From NCBI RefSeq assembly GCF_001952935.1, contig NZ_CP018319.1, forward strand, positions 310,001 to 374,000: DNA of 64,000 nt, written 5' to 3'. Origin of the DNA: Pseudomonas frederiksbergensis. GTDB lineage: Bacteria; Pseudomonadota; Gammaproteobacteria; Pseudomonadales; Pseudomonadaceae. Positions 45,835-55,231 of this stretch are shown here, piece after piece (within the stretch, counting starts at the first letter, position 1; each line of letters begins with the position of its first letter). The notes under the pieces are model-generated. The model was not told where the DNA came from and searched no databases. It saw nothing but the letters and a program-made list of their open reading frames with translations. The position numbers were made by a program, and so were the translations under genes.

Positions 45835-45877
45835 GCATTCTCAATGGGGTTTCCCCGCGAAAACTAATTGAGAATGC
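45835..45877. repeat. Inverted repeat downstream of the PilZ gene
   Basis: GCATTCTCAAT (45835-45845) and ATTGAGAATGC (45867-45877) are perfect 11-bp inverses; the loop contains GGGGTTTCCCC. There is no T run. It lies 136 bp before aroF and could be a terminator or an aroF leader element. Confidence 0.5.
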
Positions 45878-46012
45878 CCCTTAAACCGGTGTCTGCCCAT
45901 TGTCGAGCCACGGTGTAACGCGCTAAGGTTCTGCTCCCCGACGCGCTTAATTTGCTGTGCTCCGCCGCGCGGGTTCGCTGGCGGCCGGCACCCGTGACCT
46001 GACGAGTAAACG

Positions 46013-47089
46013 ATGGCTGATTTACCGATCAACGACCTAAACGTCGCTTCCAACGAGACGCTGATCACTCCCGATCAGCTCAAGCGTGACATCCCTTTGA
46101 GCGACGCTGCCCTGCGCACTGTCACCAAGGGCCGCGAAGTCATTCGCAATATTCTTGATGGCACCGACCACCGCCTGTTTGTTGTCATCGGGCCTTGCTC
46201 GATCCACGACATCAAGGCTGCCCACGAATACGCCGAGCGCCTGAAGGCGCTTGCGGCTGAAGTGTCCGATACCCTGTATCTGGTCATGCGCGTGTATTTC
46301 GAGAAGCCACGCACCACCGTCGGCTGGAAAGGTTTGATCAACGATCCGTACCTGGACGACTCCTTCAAGATTCAGGACGGTCTGCACATCGGTCGTCAAT
46401 TGTTGCTGGACCTGGCCGAGATGGGCCTGCCGACCGCAACTGAAGCCCTCGACCCGATCTCCCCGCAGTACTTGCAGGACCTGATCAGCTGGTCGGCAAT
46501 CGGTGCGCGCACCACAGAATCCCAAACCCACCGTGAAATGGCCTCCGGCCTGTCCTCGGCAGTCGGCTTCAAGAACGGCACCGACGGCGGCCTGACGGTC
46601 GCTATCAACGCCCTGCAATCGGTTTCCAGCCCTCACCGCTTCCTGGGTATCAACCAGGAAGGTGGCGTGTCGATCGTCACCACCAAGGGCAATGCCTACG
46701 GTCACGTGGTACTGCGCGGTGGCAACGGCAAGCCGAACTACGATTCGGTCAGCGTCGCACTCTGCGAGCAAGCGCTGAACAAAGCGAAGATCAAGCCGAA
46801 CATCATGGTCGATTGCAGCCACGCCAACTCCAACAAGGACCCGGCCTTGCAACCGCTGGTGATGGAGAACGTCGCCAACCAGATTCTCGAAGGCAACCAG
46901 TCGATCATCGGCCTGATGGTCGAAAGTCACCTGAACTGGGGCTGCCAGGCGATCCCGAAAGACCTCGCCGACCTGCAATACGGCGTATCGATCACCGATG
47001 CCTGCATCGACTGGACCGCCACCGAAAACACCTTGCGCAGCATGCATGCCAAGCTCAAGGATGTGCTGCCAAAACGCGATCGCAGCTGA
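46013..47089 (+). CDS. Class I DAHP synthase (AroAI-alpha type)
   Basis: A 358-residue 3-deoxy-7-phosphoheptulonate synthase. VVIGPCSIHD, MRVYFEKPRTTVGWKG, IGARTTESQ and PNIMVDCSHANSNKD are the conserved metal and substrate-binding blocks of class I enzymes, which are feedback-inhibited by an aromatic amino acid. Which one (Phe, Tyr or Trp) cannot be told reliably. A second, class II enzyme lies at 30.4 kb. The 183-bp upstream gap holds the inverted repeat at 45835. Confidence 0.95.
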   Translation: MADLPINDLNVASNETLITPDQLKRDIPLSDAALRTVTKGREVIRNILDGTDHRLFVVIGPCSIHDIKAAHEYAERLKALAAEVSDTLYLVMRVYFEKPRTTVGWKGLINDPYLDDSFKIQDGLHIGRQLLLDLAEMGLPTATEALDPISPQYLQDLISWSAIGARTTESQTHREMASGLSSAVGFKNGTDGGLTVAINALQSVSSPHRFLGINQEGGVSIVTTKGNAYGHVVLRGGNGKPNYDSVSVALCEQALNKAKIKPNIMVDCSHANSNKDPALQPLVMENVANQILEGNQSIIGLMVESHLNWGCQAIPKDLADLQYGVSITDACIDWTATENTLRSMHAKLKDVLPKRDRS

Positions 47090-47104
47090 TCACTTTTCGC
47101 CGTA

Positions 47105-47137
47105 CAAAAAAACGCCGGGCTTAACCCGGCGTTTTTT
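47105..47137. terminator. Rho-independent terminator of the class I DAHP synthase gene
   Basis: AACGCCGGG and CCCGGCGTT arms with a 5-base loop, followed by T6 and preceded by A7, so it may serve the converging GNAT gene as well. Confidence 0.9.
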
Positions 47138-47159
47138 ATGCGTTCGATTCTTTGAAAGG

Positions 47160-47447
47160 TTACTGGCTCAGCTTGGCTGCATGCCGCTGGTGGCGCTCCA
47201 TGTAGCGTTCCACGTAGGAACACGATGGAATGACGGTGTAACCCATTTCCTCAGCGTACTCCAACGCCTTCTCGGTCAAGGCTGCCGCAATGCCGCGGCC
47301 ACGCAGCGCGTTGGGCACGAAGGTGCGATAGATATCCAGGGTCTGTTTCCCCAGATCCATATAGGTCAGGTAGGCACGATGACCGTCCACATTGGTCTCG
47401 AACTGATGACCAGCCTGGTCATGGTGGATGGACAACGCCTCGCTCAT
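47160..47447 (-). CDS. GNAT-type N-acetyltransferase (YjdJ-like)
   Basis: A 95-residue minimal GNAT domain. The acetyl-CoA site is VPNALRGRGIAAALTEKALEYA (R/Q-x-x-G-x-A/G form), and it ends PSCSYVERYMERHQ. Such short members have unknown substrates. I chose ATG 47447, with AGGAG seven bases upstream; upstream in-frame residues lack conservation. Confidence 0.85.
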   Translation of the reverse strand: MSEALSIHHDQAGHQFETNVDGHRAYLTYMDLGKQTLDIYRTFVPNALRGRGIAAALTEKALEYAEEMGYTVIPSCSYVERYMERHQRHAAKLSQ

Positions 47448-47753
47448 CACTACTCCTCGCGGGTCTGGAATTCTGACCCCTACCTTACCGATGTTTTTCC
47501 GGCGAAGGAACATCTACGCCACCCCGTGCCTGAATGGACACCGAGAAGAACTGCACCCATCTCGCGCAACCGAGCACATATCAAATAGTAGGCACCATTG
47601 GCAGAAATGCTCAAGGTACGCTCGTCATCACGCTAAGTGCGGGGGTACTGCTCCGGGTTACGCAGAGACGGCTCGACCAGGATCTCTGAAGATCGACAGC
47701 CTGAACATTGCCGGATGTTGAGACTTAAGACGAGCGCCCTTTGTTAAAGTCAC

Positions 47754-47916
47754 CTCAACATGGAGAAAGATATGAGAGGCGCCACGCAGAATCCGAACAA
47801 AAGTGTGGACGAATCCATCTAGACAGACTTTGGCCAAGATTCGGAAAAGAGCCGTGGCGCCCGGAACTTTTCTTCGGCGGCTCGCTCAGCTCGGGCCTCC
47901 CAGCTGGGTATTTTTT
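47754..47916 (+). ncRNA. Candidate structured small RNA upstream of oprI
   Basis: The 638-bp gap 47448-48085 has no convincing protein gene. A long imperfect hairpin is seen: GGCGCCACG (47778-47786) with CGTGGCGCC (47853-47861), then CCGAA with TTCGG, AAAGT with ACTTT, and a tip stem TGGA-CGAA-TCCA. About 25 bp later comes a terminator with T6 at 47911-47916. A possible promoter has TTGAGA at 47717-47722 and TGTTAA at 47741-47746. Start near 47754 is a guess. An alternative is a 16-codon peptide at 47772-47822 with GGAG upstream. I do not recognise a named RNA. Confidence 0.5.
47887..47916 (+). terminator. Rho-independent terminator of the candidate sRNA
   Basis: CAGCTCGGG (47887-47895) and CCCAGCTG (47899-47906), with one bulged C, then T6. 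No protein gene ends nearby on this strand. Confidence 0.75.
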
Positions 47917-47989
47917 AAACAATGCAGTTAAAAGTTGCTCGAAAAAGAATCAACGCCTACAATTTTTTTGGCTTCTTGCTTTACGTCAG

Positions 47990-48017
47990 TTTACTTACGA
48001 CAAGTAATGGGTAGTAT
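47990..48017 (+). promoter_or_regulatory. Probable oprI promoter
   Basis: TTTACT at 47990-47995 and TAGTAT at 48012-48017, 16 bp apart, about 70 bp before oprI in an AT-rich tract. OprI is normally highly expressed. Confidence 0.45.
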
Positions 48018-48085
48018 GTACGCCGGCTATTTCCTCACTCTGAGGAGACAGCTAACTTAATAGAAAGTCCTTGAAGGGGAACACG

Positions 48086-48337
48086 ATGAACAACGTTCTG
48101 AAATTCTCTGCTCTGGCTCTGGCCGCAGTTCTGGCTACCGGTTGCAGCAGCGTATCGAAAGAAACCGAAGCACGTCTGACCGCTACTGAAGACGCAGCTG
48201 CTCGCTCCCAGGCTCGTGCAGACGAAGCTTACCGTAAAGCTGATGAAGCTCTGGCTGCTGCTCAAAAAGCACAACAGACTGCTGACGAAGCTAACGAGCG
48301 TGCACTGCGCATGCTGGACAAAGCTAGCCGCAAGTAA
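48086..48337 (+). CDS. oprI: Major outer-membrane lipoprotein OprI (Lpp-like)
   Basis: An 83-residue lipoprotein. The signal peptide ends in the lipobox ATGC with Cys20 as the lipidated residue. Residues 21-80 form an alanine-rich heptad coiled coil (repeated [24 protein letters not shown] units). The C-terminal lysine (KASRK) is the site for covalent attachment to peptidoglycan. AAGGGGA lies upstream and codon use is strongly biased, as in highly expressed genes. The convergent neighbour is an L,D-transpeptidase that could make this link. Confidence 0.97.
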   Translation: MNNVLKFSALALAAVLATGCSSVSKETEARLTATEDAAARSQARADEAYRKADEALAAAQKAQQTADEANERALRMLDKASRK

Positions 48338-48358
48338 TAGTCCCTCGGGATTGTTATC

Positions 48359-48391
48359 AAGCCGACCCATTTTTTGGGTCGGCTTTTTTAT
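48359..48391 (+). terminator. Rho-independent terminator of oprI
   Basis: AAGCCGACCCA and TGGGTCGGCTT arms followed by a T run. Confidence 0.92.
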
Positions 48392-48415
48392 TGCCCGCTA
48401 TTTCATACCGGCAAT

Positions 48416-48452
48416 AAAAAACCCGCCGACGCAGTCAGCATCGGCGGGTTCC
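48416..48452 (-). terminator. Rho-independent terminator of the L,D-transpeptidase gene
   Basis: On the minus strand AACCCGCCGA pairs with TCGGCGGGTT and is followed by T-rich sequence. Confidence 0.85.
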
Positions 48453-48462
48453 TTTCATTGCA

Positions 48463-49434
48463 TTACTGCAGCGGGTCGAGCGGCGCAGTCGTCACCATCG
48501 GTGCCGAGGCATTCGGCACTCCGATTTCCACCGGCAAACCATCTTCGGCCGCAACCACGTCGCGGACCACATCCCAGTCCATGCGCAGGTTGTTGGTGAT
48601 GTCCTCACGCTTGAGCATCGCGTTGATCACCGCGGTGTGTTTGTCGACCACAGAGGGGTTGCCCTTGTCGTCCAGCGGCGTGTGTGCTTCCAGATACACC
48701 TTGCCGCCACTGACACCGAACTTGTACGGGTCGCTGATAATGCGCACCGACGTGCCTACCGGCACCATGCTCGCCATTTCCAGCACGTTGTTGTTGAACA
48801 TGCGGAAGCAACCGTGGCTGGTGCGCATGCCGATGCCGAACTTCTTGTTCGAACCGTGGATCAGGTAGCCCGGCGTGCCCAACGTGAACTTGAACGGCCC
48901 CAGCGGGTTGTCCGGGCCGGCCGGCACCACGTTCGGCAACGGGTCGCCATCGGCGGCGTGTTCGGCCTTGATCGACGCTGGAGGGGTCCAGGTCGGGTTC
49001 GGCGTCTTGGCGATGATGCTGGTATGGGCAATCGGCGAACCCCAGCCTTCACGGCCGATACCCAGCGGGAAGGTGTACACCACGTTCCGGCCTTTGGGGA
49101 AGTAATAGAGGCGGTACTCGGCCAGGTTAATGACGATGCCTTCACGCGGGCCAGGTGGCAGGATGAAACGCGTCGGCAGCACCACTTCGGTGCCAGCGCC
49201 CGGCAGCCATGGATCGACGCCTGGGTTGGCCGCGACCATTTCCGAATAGCCCAGATCGTAGGTGGTACCAAGGTCGGCGAAGGTATCTTCGTACTTGGCC
49301 TTGATCACCTGGACCTGACCGATGATGTCTTCACCGGGCGGTGGCAGGGGCAGCTCCAATGCTGCTACGGGACCCGCCACACAGAGGGCGGCGAGAGACA
49401 GGTAGCGGGTGACGGCAGGAAAGCGCGGCAACAT
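48463..49434 (-). CDS. L,D-transpeptidase (ErfK/YbiS type)
   Basis: A 323-residue periplasmic enzyme with a signal peptide ending PVAALE. A LysM-like start (GQVQVIKAKYEDTFADLGTTYDLGYSEM) precedes the YkuD domain, with the catalytic HGSNKKFGIGMRTSHGCFRM containing the cysteine in SHGCFR. Such enzymes link Braun-type lipoprotein to peptidoglycan or form 3-3 crosslinks. I chose ATG 49434, where AAGGA lies eight bases upstream. It is convergent with oprI, its likely substrate. Confidence 0.92.
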   Translation of the reverse strand: MLPRFPAVTRYLSLAALCVAGPVAALELPLPPPGEDIIGQVQVIKAKYEDTFADLGTTYDLGYSEMVAANPGVDPWLPGAGTEVVLPTRFILPPGPREGIVINLAEYRLYYFPKGRNVVYTFPLGIGREGWGSPIAHTSIIAKTPNPTWTPPASIKAEHAADGDPLPNVVPAGPDNPLGPFKFTLGTPGYLIHGSNKKFGIGMRTSHGCFRMFNNNVLEMASMVPVGTSVRIISDPYKFGVSGGKVYLEAHTPLDDKGNPSVVDKHTAVINAMLKREDITNNLRMDWDVVRDVVAAEDGLPVEIGVPNASAPMVTTAPLDPLQ

Positions 49435-49536
49435 CCGGAAAATCCTTCGCATGATCGACAAGGGTATAAAAACGGGATTGTACACCGGCATCTGGAAATT
49501 CGGGGAGTTGACCGATAGCAAGCAATCTATCGGATT

Positions 49537-49830
49537 CTAAAGCTCGAAACGCAGTTCCGGCCAGATCGGCGAGGTGCCGCGTTTTTGCGATTCCAGAATG
49601 GCCCGGCACAGCGAGCACAGACGCTGGTCCTGGAACACACGGCGATCGACGCTCGACCAGCGCGGTTGTGCTGGCAACAGGCTGCCGCACAAGGTCCGGT
49701 CCGCCGAGCCGCCCAACTCCAGCTGACGGGTCACCAGATGTACCCGCACTTCCTGGCAGGCAAACAGATCCAGCTGTTCGTCAGGCTCGATCAGTTGGTA
49801 GGCAAAAAGTGACCAGGCAGGACGCGGCAT
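49537..49830 (-). CDS. Conserved hypothetical protein with a CxxC pair
   Basis: A 97-residue protein. It has RTLCGSLL and later RLCSLCRAIL, so three to four cysteines that might bind zinc. No signal peptide. I do not recognise the family beyond its place between the L,D-transpeptidase gene and tesA, which is the same in P. aeruginosa. GGAG lies seven bases before ATG 49830. Confidence 0.7.
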   Translation of the reverse strand: MPRPAWSLFAYQLIEPDEQLDLFACQEVRVHLVTRQLELGGSADRTLCGSLLPAQPRWSSVDRRVFQDQRLCSLCRAILESQKRGTSPIWPELRFEL

Positions 49831-49886
49831 CGGGGGCTCCAAATCGGGGGCGCCACCTTAGCCGAAACACCGCCGCTAGAAAAGCG

Positions 49887-50492
49887 TCAAAGCAGCGGTT
49901 TCAGTGTAGGCCAGACATTTTCCAGCAACTTGCCCTGAGCCCCGACAGTCGGGTGCAGGCCGTCGGCTTGCATCAAGTCTGGATGACCGCCTACGCCGTC
50001 GAGAAAAAACGGCACCAGGGGGATCTTTTTCTCCTCGGCCAACGTGCTGTAGACCTTCGCGAAGGCCTCGGTATAACGAACGCCGTAGTTGGGTGGCAAT
50101 TGCATGCCGAGTAGCAGCACCTTGGCGCCACTGGCGCGGGAGCTGTCGATCATTGCTGCAAGGTTTTGTTGCAATTGTGTTGGCAGCAATCCGCGCAGGC
50201 CATCGTTACCGCCCAACTCGAGGATTACCAGCTCAGGCTTATGCTCTGCAAGCAGCGCGGGCAGGCGCGCCCGGCCTCCGGCGCTGGTGTCGCCGCCAAT
50301 GGACGCATTGACTACCTTATCGTCGAAACCTTCGCGCTTGAGCCGGTCCTCAAGTAGGGATACCCACCCCAACCGGGTATCCAGCCCGAAACCCGCGCTG
50401 ATACTATCGCCAACGATCAGGACAGTACCCGCCGCTGCGCTCTGGGCCATGCACATCAAGGCCAGGCCAGCACTCAAAAACCACACACGCAT
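49887..50492 (-). CDS. tesA: Arylesterase / lysophospholipase TesA (SGNH hydrolase)
   Basis: A 201-residue periplasmic GDSL-family enzyme with thioesterase, esterase and lysophospholipase activity. The signal peptide ends QSAAAG. The four SGNH blocks are seen: GDSISAGFG (Ser), NASIGGDTSAGG (Gly), LGGNDGLRG (Asn) and DGLHPTVGAQ (Asp/His). GGAG at 50502-50499 supports the start. The divergent ABC-transporter start is only 10 bp away. Confidence 0.95.
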   Translation of the reverse strand: MRVWFLSAGLALMCMAQSAAAGTVLIVGDSISAGFGLDTRLGWVSLLEDRLKREGFDDKVVNASIGGDTSAGGRARLPALLAEHKPELVILELGGNDGLRGLLPTQLQQNLAAMIDSSRASGAKVLLLGMQLPPNYGVRYTEAFAKVYSTLAEEKKIPLVPFFLDGVGGHPDLMQADGLHPTVGAQGKLLENVWPTLKPLL

Positions 50493-50502
50493 CGGATTCT
50501 CC

Positions 50503-51186
50503 ATGGGCGCAAGCATTCTCACCGCGAAGAACCTCAGCAAAGTGGTTCCCAGCGCGGAAGGTGAACTGACTATCCTGCACGAACTGAGCCTGAAACTGAA
50601 CAAGGGCGACAGTCTGGCCATCGTCGGTGCCTCCGGTTCGGGCAAATCCACCCTTCTGGGCCTGCTCGCCGGTCTCGATCTGCCGAGCAGCGGTGAAGTC
50701 ACGCTCGCGGGTCAAGCCCTGAGCAATCTCGATGAAGACCAACGGGCGCGCATCCGCGCCGAGCATGTGGGTTTTGTCTTTCAATCGTTCCAGTTGCTGG
50801 ACAGCCTCAACGCTCTCGAAAACGTGATGCTGCCGCTGGAACTCGATGGCCGCAAGGACGCCCGTGCGCGTGCCACCGAACTGCTGCAACGCGTCGGGCT
50901 GGGCCAACGCCTGACCCATTCGCCCCGCCAGCTCTCCGGCGGGGAACAACAGCGCGTGGCGATTGCCCGAGCCTTTGCCGCCGAGCCCGATGTGCTGTTT
51001 GCCGACGAACCCACCGGCAACCTCGACAGCCATACCGGCGAGCGCATCAGCGATCTGCTGTTCGAACTCAATCAGGAACGTGGCACGACCCTGGTGCTGG
51101 TGACCCACGATGAACGCCTGGCACATCGTTGCCGACGCCTGATCCGCCTTGACGCCGGCCTGCTCGTCCCGCCTCTGGAGGTTTAA
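50503..51186 (+). CDS. ABC transporter ATP-binding protein (LolD/YbbA-like)
   Basis: A 227-residue ATPase of the MacB/LolD group. Walker [11 protein letters not shown]-loop [12 protein letters not shown], signature [14 protein letters not shown], Walker [17 protein letters not shown] and H-loop THD are all present. Together with the FtsX-like permease that follows, it forms a YbbA-YbbP-type complex. CGGA six bases upstream is the only ribosome-binding candidate. Divergent from tesA, as in E. coli. Confidence 0.93.
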   Translation: MGASILTAKNLSKVVPSAEGELTILHELSLKLNKGDSLAIVGASGSGKSTLLGLLAGLDLPSSGEVTLAGQALSNLDEDQRARIRAEHVGFVFQSFQLLDSLNALENVMLPLELDGRKDARARATELLQRVGLGQRLTHSPRQLSGGEQQRVAIARAFAAEPDVLFADEPTGNLDSHTGERISDLLFELNQERGTTLVLVTHDERLAHRCRRLIRLDAGLLVPPLEV

Positions 51187-53690
51187 TGGCACGCCTGCCG
51201 CTGTTGCGCCTGTTCAGTCTTGCCATCCGCCAACTGCTGCGCGACGCCCGCGCCGGTGAGTTGCGCGTGTTGTTCTTTGCCTTGCTGGTGGCTGTGGCGG
51301 CGAGTACCGCCATCGGCTACTTCGGCGCCCGCCTGAACGGCGCCATGATGCTGCGTGCCACCGAGTTTCTCGGGGCCGACTTGCTGCTTGAAGGTAGCTC
51401 TCCCGCACGCCCCGAACAAATTAAAAGCGGCACGGAGCTGGACCTCGAACACGCTCAAGTGGTGGAGTTTTCCAGCGTCATCGCCACTGACAATGGCATT
51501 CAGTTGTCCAGTATCAAAGCTGCCGACGACGTCTACCCATTGCGCGGCGAACTGAAAAGCGCCCCTGAGCCCTTCACCCCGGAAGAATCCGGTGGCGGAC
51601 CGAAACCCGGTGAGGCCTGGGTCGAAGCACGACTGTTGACGGCGCTGGACCTGAAGATCGGCGACAGCATCGACGTCGGCATGCGAACCCTCAAACTGGC
51701 GCGAGTGCTGACCTATGAGCCGGACCGCGCCGGCAACTTCTACAGCCTGACGCCACGGGTGCTGATCAACCTCAGCGACCTCGCCGCGACCGGCGTGGTG
51801 CAACCCGGCAGCCGGGTCAGTTACCGCGAACTCTGGCGCGGTAAAGCCGAGGCGCTGGAAACCTATCGTCAATTGATCAAACCCGGCCTGGCCGCCAACC
51901 AGCGCCTGCAGGATGCCCGCGATGGCAACCGACAGATCGGCGGCGCCCTGGGCAAGGCCGAGCGTTACTTGAATATGGCCAGCTTGGTGGCGGTTCTGCT
52001 ATCCGGTGTGGCGGTGGCGTTGTCGGCGACACGCTTCGCTACCCGCCGATTCGATGCCAGTGCATTGCTGCGTTGCCTGGGTCTGTCTCGGCGGGAAACC
52101 ATGGTGCTGTTCAGTTTGCAGCTGACAGTACTCGGACTGCTCGCCAGTTTCTGCGGCGCCCTCATCGGCTGGTTCGCGCAGCTGGGGCTGTTCGCGCTGC
52201 TGCATGATTTATTACCGACCGACGTTCCACCGGGCGGTCTGTTTCCCGCCATTGCCGGGATTGGCACCGGATTGGTCGCGCTGGCAGGGTTTGCCTTGCC
52301 ACCACTGGCGGCACTGGGCCGGGTTCCACCATTGCGGGTGTTGCGTCGGGACATGTTGCCGATCCCTTCCAGCACCTGGATGGTGTACGGCGCGGCATTG
52401 GGCGCTCTTGGGCTGATCATGTGGCGTCTGAGCCTGGATCTGCTGCTGACGTTCGCCCTGCTTGGTGGTGGCGTGATCGCAGCGCTGATCCTTGGCGGCT
52501 TGTTGTTGCTGCTTCTGAAGAGTCTGCGCCGAATGCTGGCGCGCGCCTCTTTGCCGTGGCGCCTCGGGCTGGGCCAATTGCTGCGTCATCCACTGGCGGC
52601 CGCCGGTCAATCCCTTGCCTTTGGCTTGATTCTGCTGTCGATGGCGTTGATCGCTCTGCTGCGTGGCGAGTTGCTGGACACCTGGCAGAACCAGCTGCCG
52701 AAAAACGCGCCCAACTACTTCGCGCTGAACATCCTGCCGGCGGACAAACAGGCGTTTACCGATCGCCTGATCGAACTGTCGGCACAATCGGCGCCGCTCT
52801 ATCCGGTGGTACCTGGACGGCTGATCAGCGTCAACGGTGAGCCGGTTCAGGAAATCGTCAGCAAGGACTCGGCCGGTGATAGAGCGATCCAGCGCGACCT
52901 GAGCCTGACATGGGCGGCGGATTTGCCGACGGGCAACAAACTCACTGCGGGTAACTGGTGGGCCGAACAGCCCCCGGATGAAATTCCCGGCGTATCGGTG
53001 GAAGGCAAAGTTGCCGAAAGCCTGAAGCTCAAGCTCGGCGATCACATGGTGTTTACCGTGGGTGGCGTCAATCGCGAAGCAACGGTCACCAGCCTGCGGG
53101 AGGTCAACTGGGACAACTTCCAGCCTAACTTCTTCATGATCTTCCAGCCCGGCACACTGAAGGATCTGCCGGCGACCTACCTGACCAGTTTTTATCTGGC
53201 GGCCGGTCATGATCAGCAGATCGTGGATCTGTCCCGAGCGTTTCCGGCGGTGACCATCTTGCAAGTCGAAGCCTTGCTCGAACAGCTGCGCAGCATCCTC
53301 GCCCAAGTCACCCTGGCGGTGGAATACGTGCTGTTGTTCGTGTTGGCGGCGGGGATGGCGGTGTTGTTTTCAGGCTTGCAGGCGACGCTCGATGAACGCA
53401 TTCGCCAAGGCGCCTTGTTGCGAGCGCTAGGGGCCGAGCGCCAACTGTTGGTCAAGGCCCGGCGGATTGAATTCGGTTTGCTTGGAGCGGTCAGCGGATT
53501 GTTGGCAGCGCTGGGTTCGGAACTGGTGAGTATGGTGCTCTACCGCTACGCCTTCGACCTGCCGTGGCATCCGCATCCGTGGTTATTGGTGCTGCCACTG
53601 ATCGGTGCTGTGCTGATCGGGGGTGCCGGTGTGTTTGGTACGCGCCGTGCGCTGAACGCCAGCCCCCTGACAGTCTTGCGCGAGGGTTGA
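51186..53690 (+). CDS. ABC transporter permease of the YbbP/FtsX family
   Basis: An 834-residue inner-membrane protein with two FtsX domains. An N-terminal helix is followed by a large periplasmic region (about 50-260) and three helices, and the same layout is repeated in the C-terminal half with helices near residues 720-825. The conserved LRALGAERQ loop binds the ATPase. Start overlaps the ATPase stop (TAATG). The substrate is unknown; neighbourhood to tesA suggests lipid or lipoprotein handling. Confidence 0.9.
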   Translation: MARLPLLRLFSLAIRQLLRDARAGELRVLFFALLVAVAASTAIGYFGARLNGAMMLRATEFLGADLLLEGSSPARPEQIKSGTELDLEHAQVVEFSSVIATDNGIQLSSIKAADDVYPLRGELKSAPEPFTPEESGGGPKPGEAWVEARLLTALDLKIGDSIDVGMRTLKLARVLTYEPDRAGNFYSLTPRVLINLSDLAATGVVQPGSRVSYRELWRGKAEALETYRQLIKPGLAANQRLQDARDGNRQIGGALGKAERYLNMASLVAVLLSGVAVALSATRFATRRFDASALLRCLGLSRRETMVLFSLQLTVLGLLASFCGALIGWFAQLGLFALLHDLLPTDVPPGGLFPAIAGIGTGLVALAGFALPPLAALGRVPPLRVLRRDMLPIPSSTWMVYGAALGALGLIMWRLSLDLLLTFALLGGGVIAALILGGLLLLLLKSLRRMLARASLPWRLGLGQLLRHPLAAAGQSLAFGLILLSMALIALLRGELLDTWQNQLPKNAPNYFALNILPADKQAFTDRLIELSAQSAPLYPVVPGRLISVNGEPVQEIVSKDSAGDRAIQRDLSLTWAADLPTGNKLTAGNWWAEQPPDEIPGVSVEGKVAESLKLKLGDHMVFTVGGVNREATVTSLREVNWDNFQPNFFMIFQPGTLKDLPATYLTSFYLAAGHDQQIVDLSRAFPAVTILQVEALLEQLRSILAQVTLAVEYVLLFVLAAGMAVLFSGLQATLDERIRQGALLRALGAERQLLVKARRIEFGLLGAVSGLLAALGSELVSMVLYRYAFDLPWHPHPWLLVLPLIGAVLIGGAGVFGTRRALNASPLTVLREG

Positions 53691-53724
53691 TAGACTCAAG
53701 CTCTCTCTACCACAAGAAGTTGCC

Positions 53725-54222
53725 ATGAGCCGTTATCGCCCTCCCCGCCCCGCTGGCACCGCGCTGATCACCCCCGAAGGTGAAGCGCGAATGCGGGCCG
53801 AGTTTCATGAGCTCTGGCATGTTCGGCGGCCCCAGGTGACACAGTCAGTCAGCGAGGCCGCGGCACAGGGCGATCGCTCGGAAAACGCCGAATACACCTA
53901 CGGCAAAAAGATGCTGCGCGAAATCGACAGTCGCGTACGTTTTCTCACCAAGCGGCTGGAAGCGCTCAAAGTCGTCAGTGAAAAACCGAGCGATCCGAAC
54001 AAAGTCTATTTTGGCGCCTGGGTCACGATCGAAGACGAGGACGGCAAAGAGGCGCGCTACCGTATCGTCGGGCCGGATGAACTGGATTTGAAACTGGGCC
54101 TGATCAGCATCGATTCGCCGCTGGCCCGCGCCCTGATCGGCAAGGCGCTGGACGCAGAGGTTCGGGTTCAGACACCGACCGGTGAACAGTGCGTCTATAT
54201 CGTGGCTATCGATTATCTTTGA
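53725..54222 (+). CDS. greB: Transcript cleavage factor GreB
   Basis: A 165-residue factor that rescues backtracked RNA polymerase. The coiled-coil tip carries the acidic pair in [18 protein letters not shown] (Asp and Glu of the DxxE motif), which separates it from the Gre-like protein at 40.9 kb. The C-terminal fold ends [27 protein letters not shown] upstream supports the ATG. Single gene. Confidence 0.94.
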   Translation: MSRYRPPRPAGTALITPEGEARMRAEFHELWHVRRPQVTQSVSEAAAQGDRSENAEYTYGKKMLREIDSRVRFLTKRLEALKVVSEKPSDPNKVYFGAWVTIEDEDGKEARYRIVGPDELDLKLGLISIDSPLARALIGKALDAEVRVQTPTGEQCVYIVAIDYL

Positions 54223-54240
54223 GCCGCAGCGCTCTAAACC

Positions 54241-54549
54241 TCAACGGCGGGTAATCAACCCCTGTCGGGCAACGCGAGTCAGTTGCTTGATCACTTCGGG
54301 GGCGTCCTCGAGGCTGGGCGATTGAATCACCGCCAGATCGAAACTGTCGCTGGCAAATCGAGCCAGCGATTCACCCTCTTCGACAAACTGGATCAGGAAG
54401 GCCGCTGGCCCACCGGTGCGACGCGGCCAGCCATCGAGATAACGCAAGAGTGTCGGCTGATGTTTGCCGCCAAGCAGGATTTTTGGATTGCGCTGGGTGA
54501 GGTGTGCCGTGATCGGCGCGGGGCGTATAACAGGGCTTAGTGCATTCAT
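54241..54549 (-). CDS. Small conserved protein, MetW/methyltransferase C-terminal-like
   Basis: A 102-residue protein. The second half, RFASDSFDLAVIQSPSLEDAPEVIKQLTRVARQGLITRR, resembles the end of class I methyltransferases but no SAM-binding motif I is present. Function unknown. Starts at ATG 54549; the Shine-Dalgarno is poor. Convergent with greB, with no terminator between. Confidence 0.6.
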   Translation of the reverse strand: MNALSPVIRPAPITAHLTQRNPKILLGGKHQPTLLRYLDGWPRRTGGPAAFLIQFVEEGESLARFASDSFDLAVIQSPSLEDAPEVIKQLTRVARQGLITRR

Positions 54550-54751
54550 TGTGTCGTGTCTCTGCCTCAAAAGTCTGCATGGCAGGTGAGAGGCAACACC
54601 GAACCAGCGCTTTAGCGGTATTTCGAAGCCTGTTTCAAGCTTCTATCGGCAACTGAATGAGTCACCTGGCGCCCCGCAAGTAGCTGTTTAAATCGGCGCA
54701 TGGGCAGCATCCTAGAGAAGCTGACCGGACAGTGTCAAGAATGACGAGCAA

Positions 54752-54781
54752 CAAAAAGGCCCGCGCAATGCGGGCCTTTTC
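54752..54781. terminator. Rho-independent terminator, minus-strand DoxX (possibly bidirectional)
   Basis: AAGGCCCGC (54756-54764) pairs with GCGGGCCTT (54769-54778). A5 and T4 flank it. The rest of 54550-54751 has no gene that I can support. Confidence 0.85.
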
Positions 54782-54796
54782 ATTGAGCCAGAGCGG

Positions 54797-55231
54797 TCAG
54801 CCGGCGATAGCGCGGTCAGCCGAGAGCTTGCCGGCGCCTTCGATCAGCACCGCGATGCTGCCGCCGAGTAGCGCCAGGGCAAATTCATAACCGTTGTTGG
54901 CCATGAACAGACCGTTAGGAAGGTGAACCGAGAAGATTGCCACCAGCGAGAGGAAGGTCAGGCCGAAGGCCGCCGGGCGAACCAGCAAGCCAATGATCAA
55001 TGCCAGGCCGGCGAAGAACTCGGTACCTCCGGCCAGCGTCGCCATCAGGTAGCCCGGCGCCAGGCCGATGCTTTCCATGTATTGCGCGGTGCCCGCCAGA
55101 CCGTAACCACCGAACGCCCCAAAAAGTTTCTGCGAGCCGTGGGCAGCGAAGATGATGCCGACGAAAATCCGCAAGACAGTCAGGCCGTAGCCGGCGCGGG
55201 TAAACATTACCTTGTTGATCAGTGTGCTCAT
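54797..55231 (-). CDS. DoxX-family membrane protein
   Basis: A 144-residue inner-membrane protein with four predicted helices. The GIIFAAHGSQKLFGAFGG segment near residues 26-43 and GGTEFFAGLALIIGLL are DoxX marks. Members are linked to redox or stress functions. Starts MSTLINKVMFTRAGYG. No adjacent partner is clear. Confidence 0.88.
   Translation of the reverse strand: MSTLINKVMFTRAGYGLTVLRIFVGIIFAAHGSQKLFGAFGGYGLAGTAQYMESIGLAPGYLMATLAGGTEFFAGLALIIGLLVRPAAFGLTFLSLVAIFSVHLPNGLFMANNGYEFALALLGGSIAVLIEGAGKLSADRAIAG

Noticed and set aside
45867..45885. Fur-box-like ATTGAGAATGC
   Set aside because: Only part of the 19-bp Fur pattern matches and the bases are explained by the local inverted repeat.
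47428..47721. 97-codon plus-strand frame in the gap before oprI
   Set aside because: Overlaps the start of the GNAT gene, has no ribosome-binding site and no family similarity.
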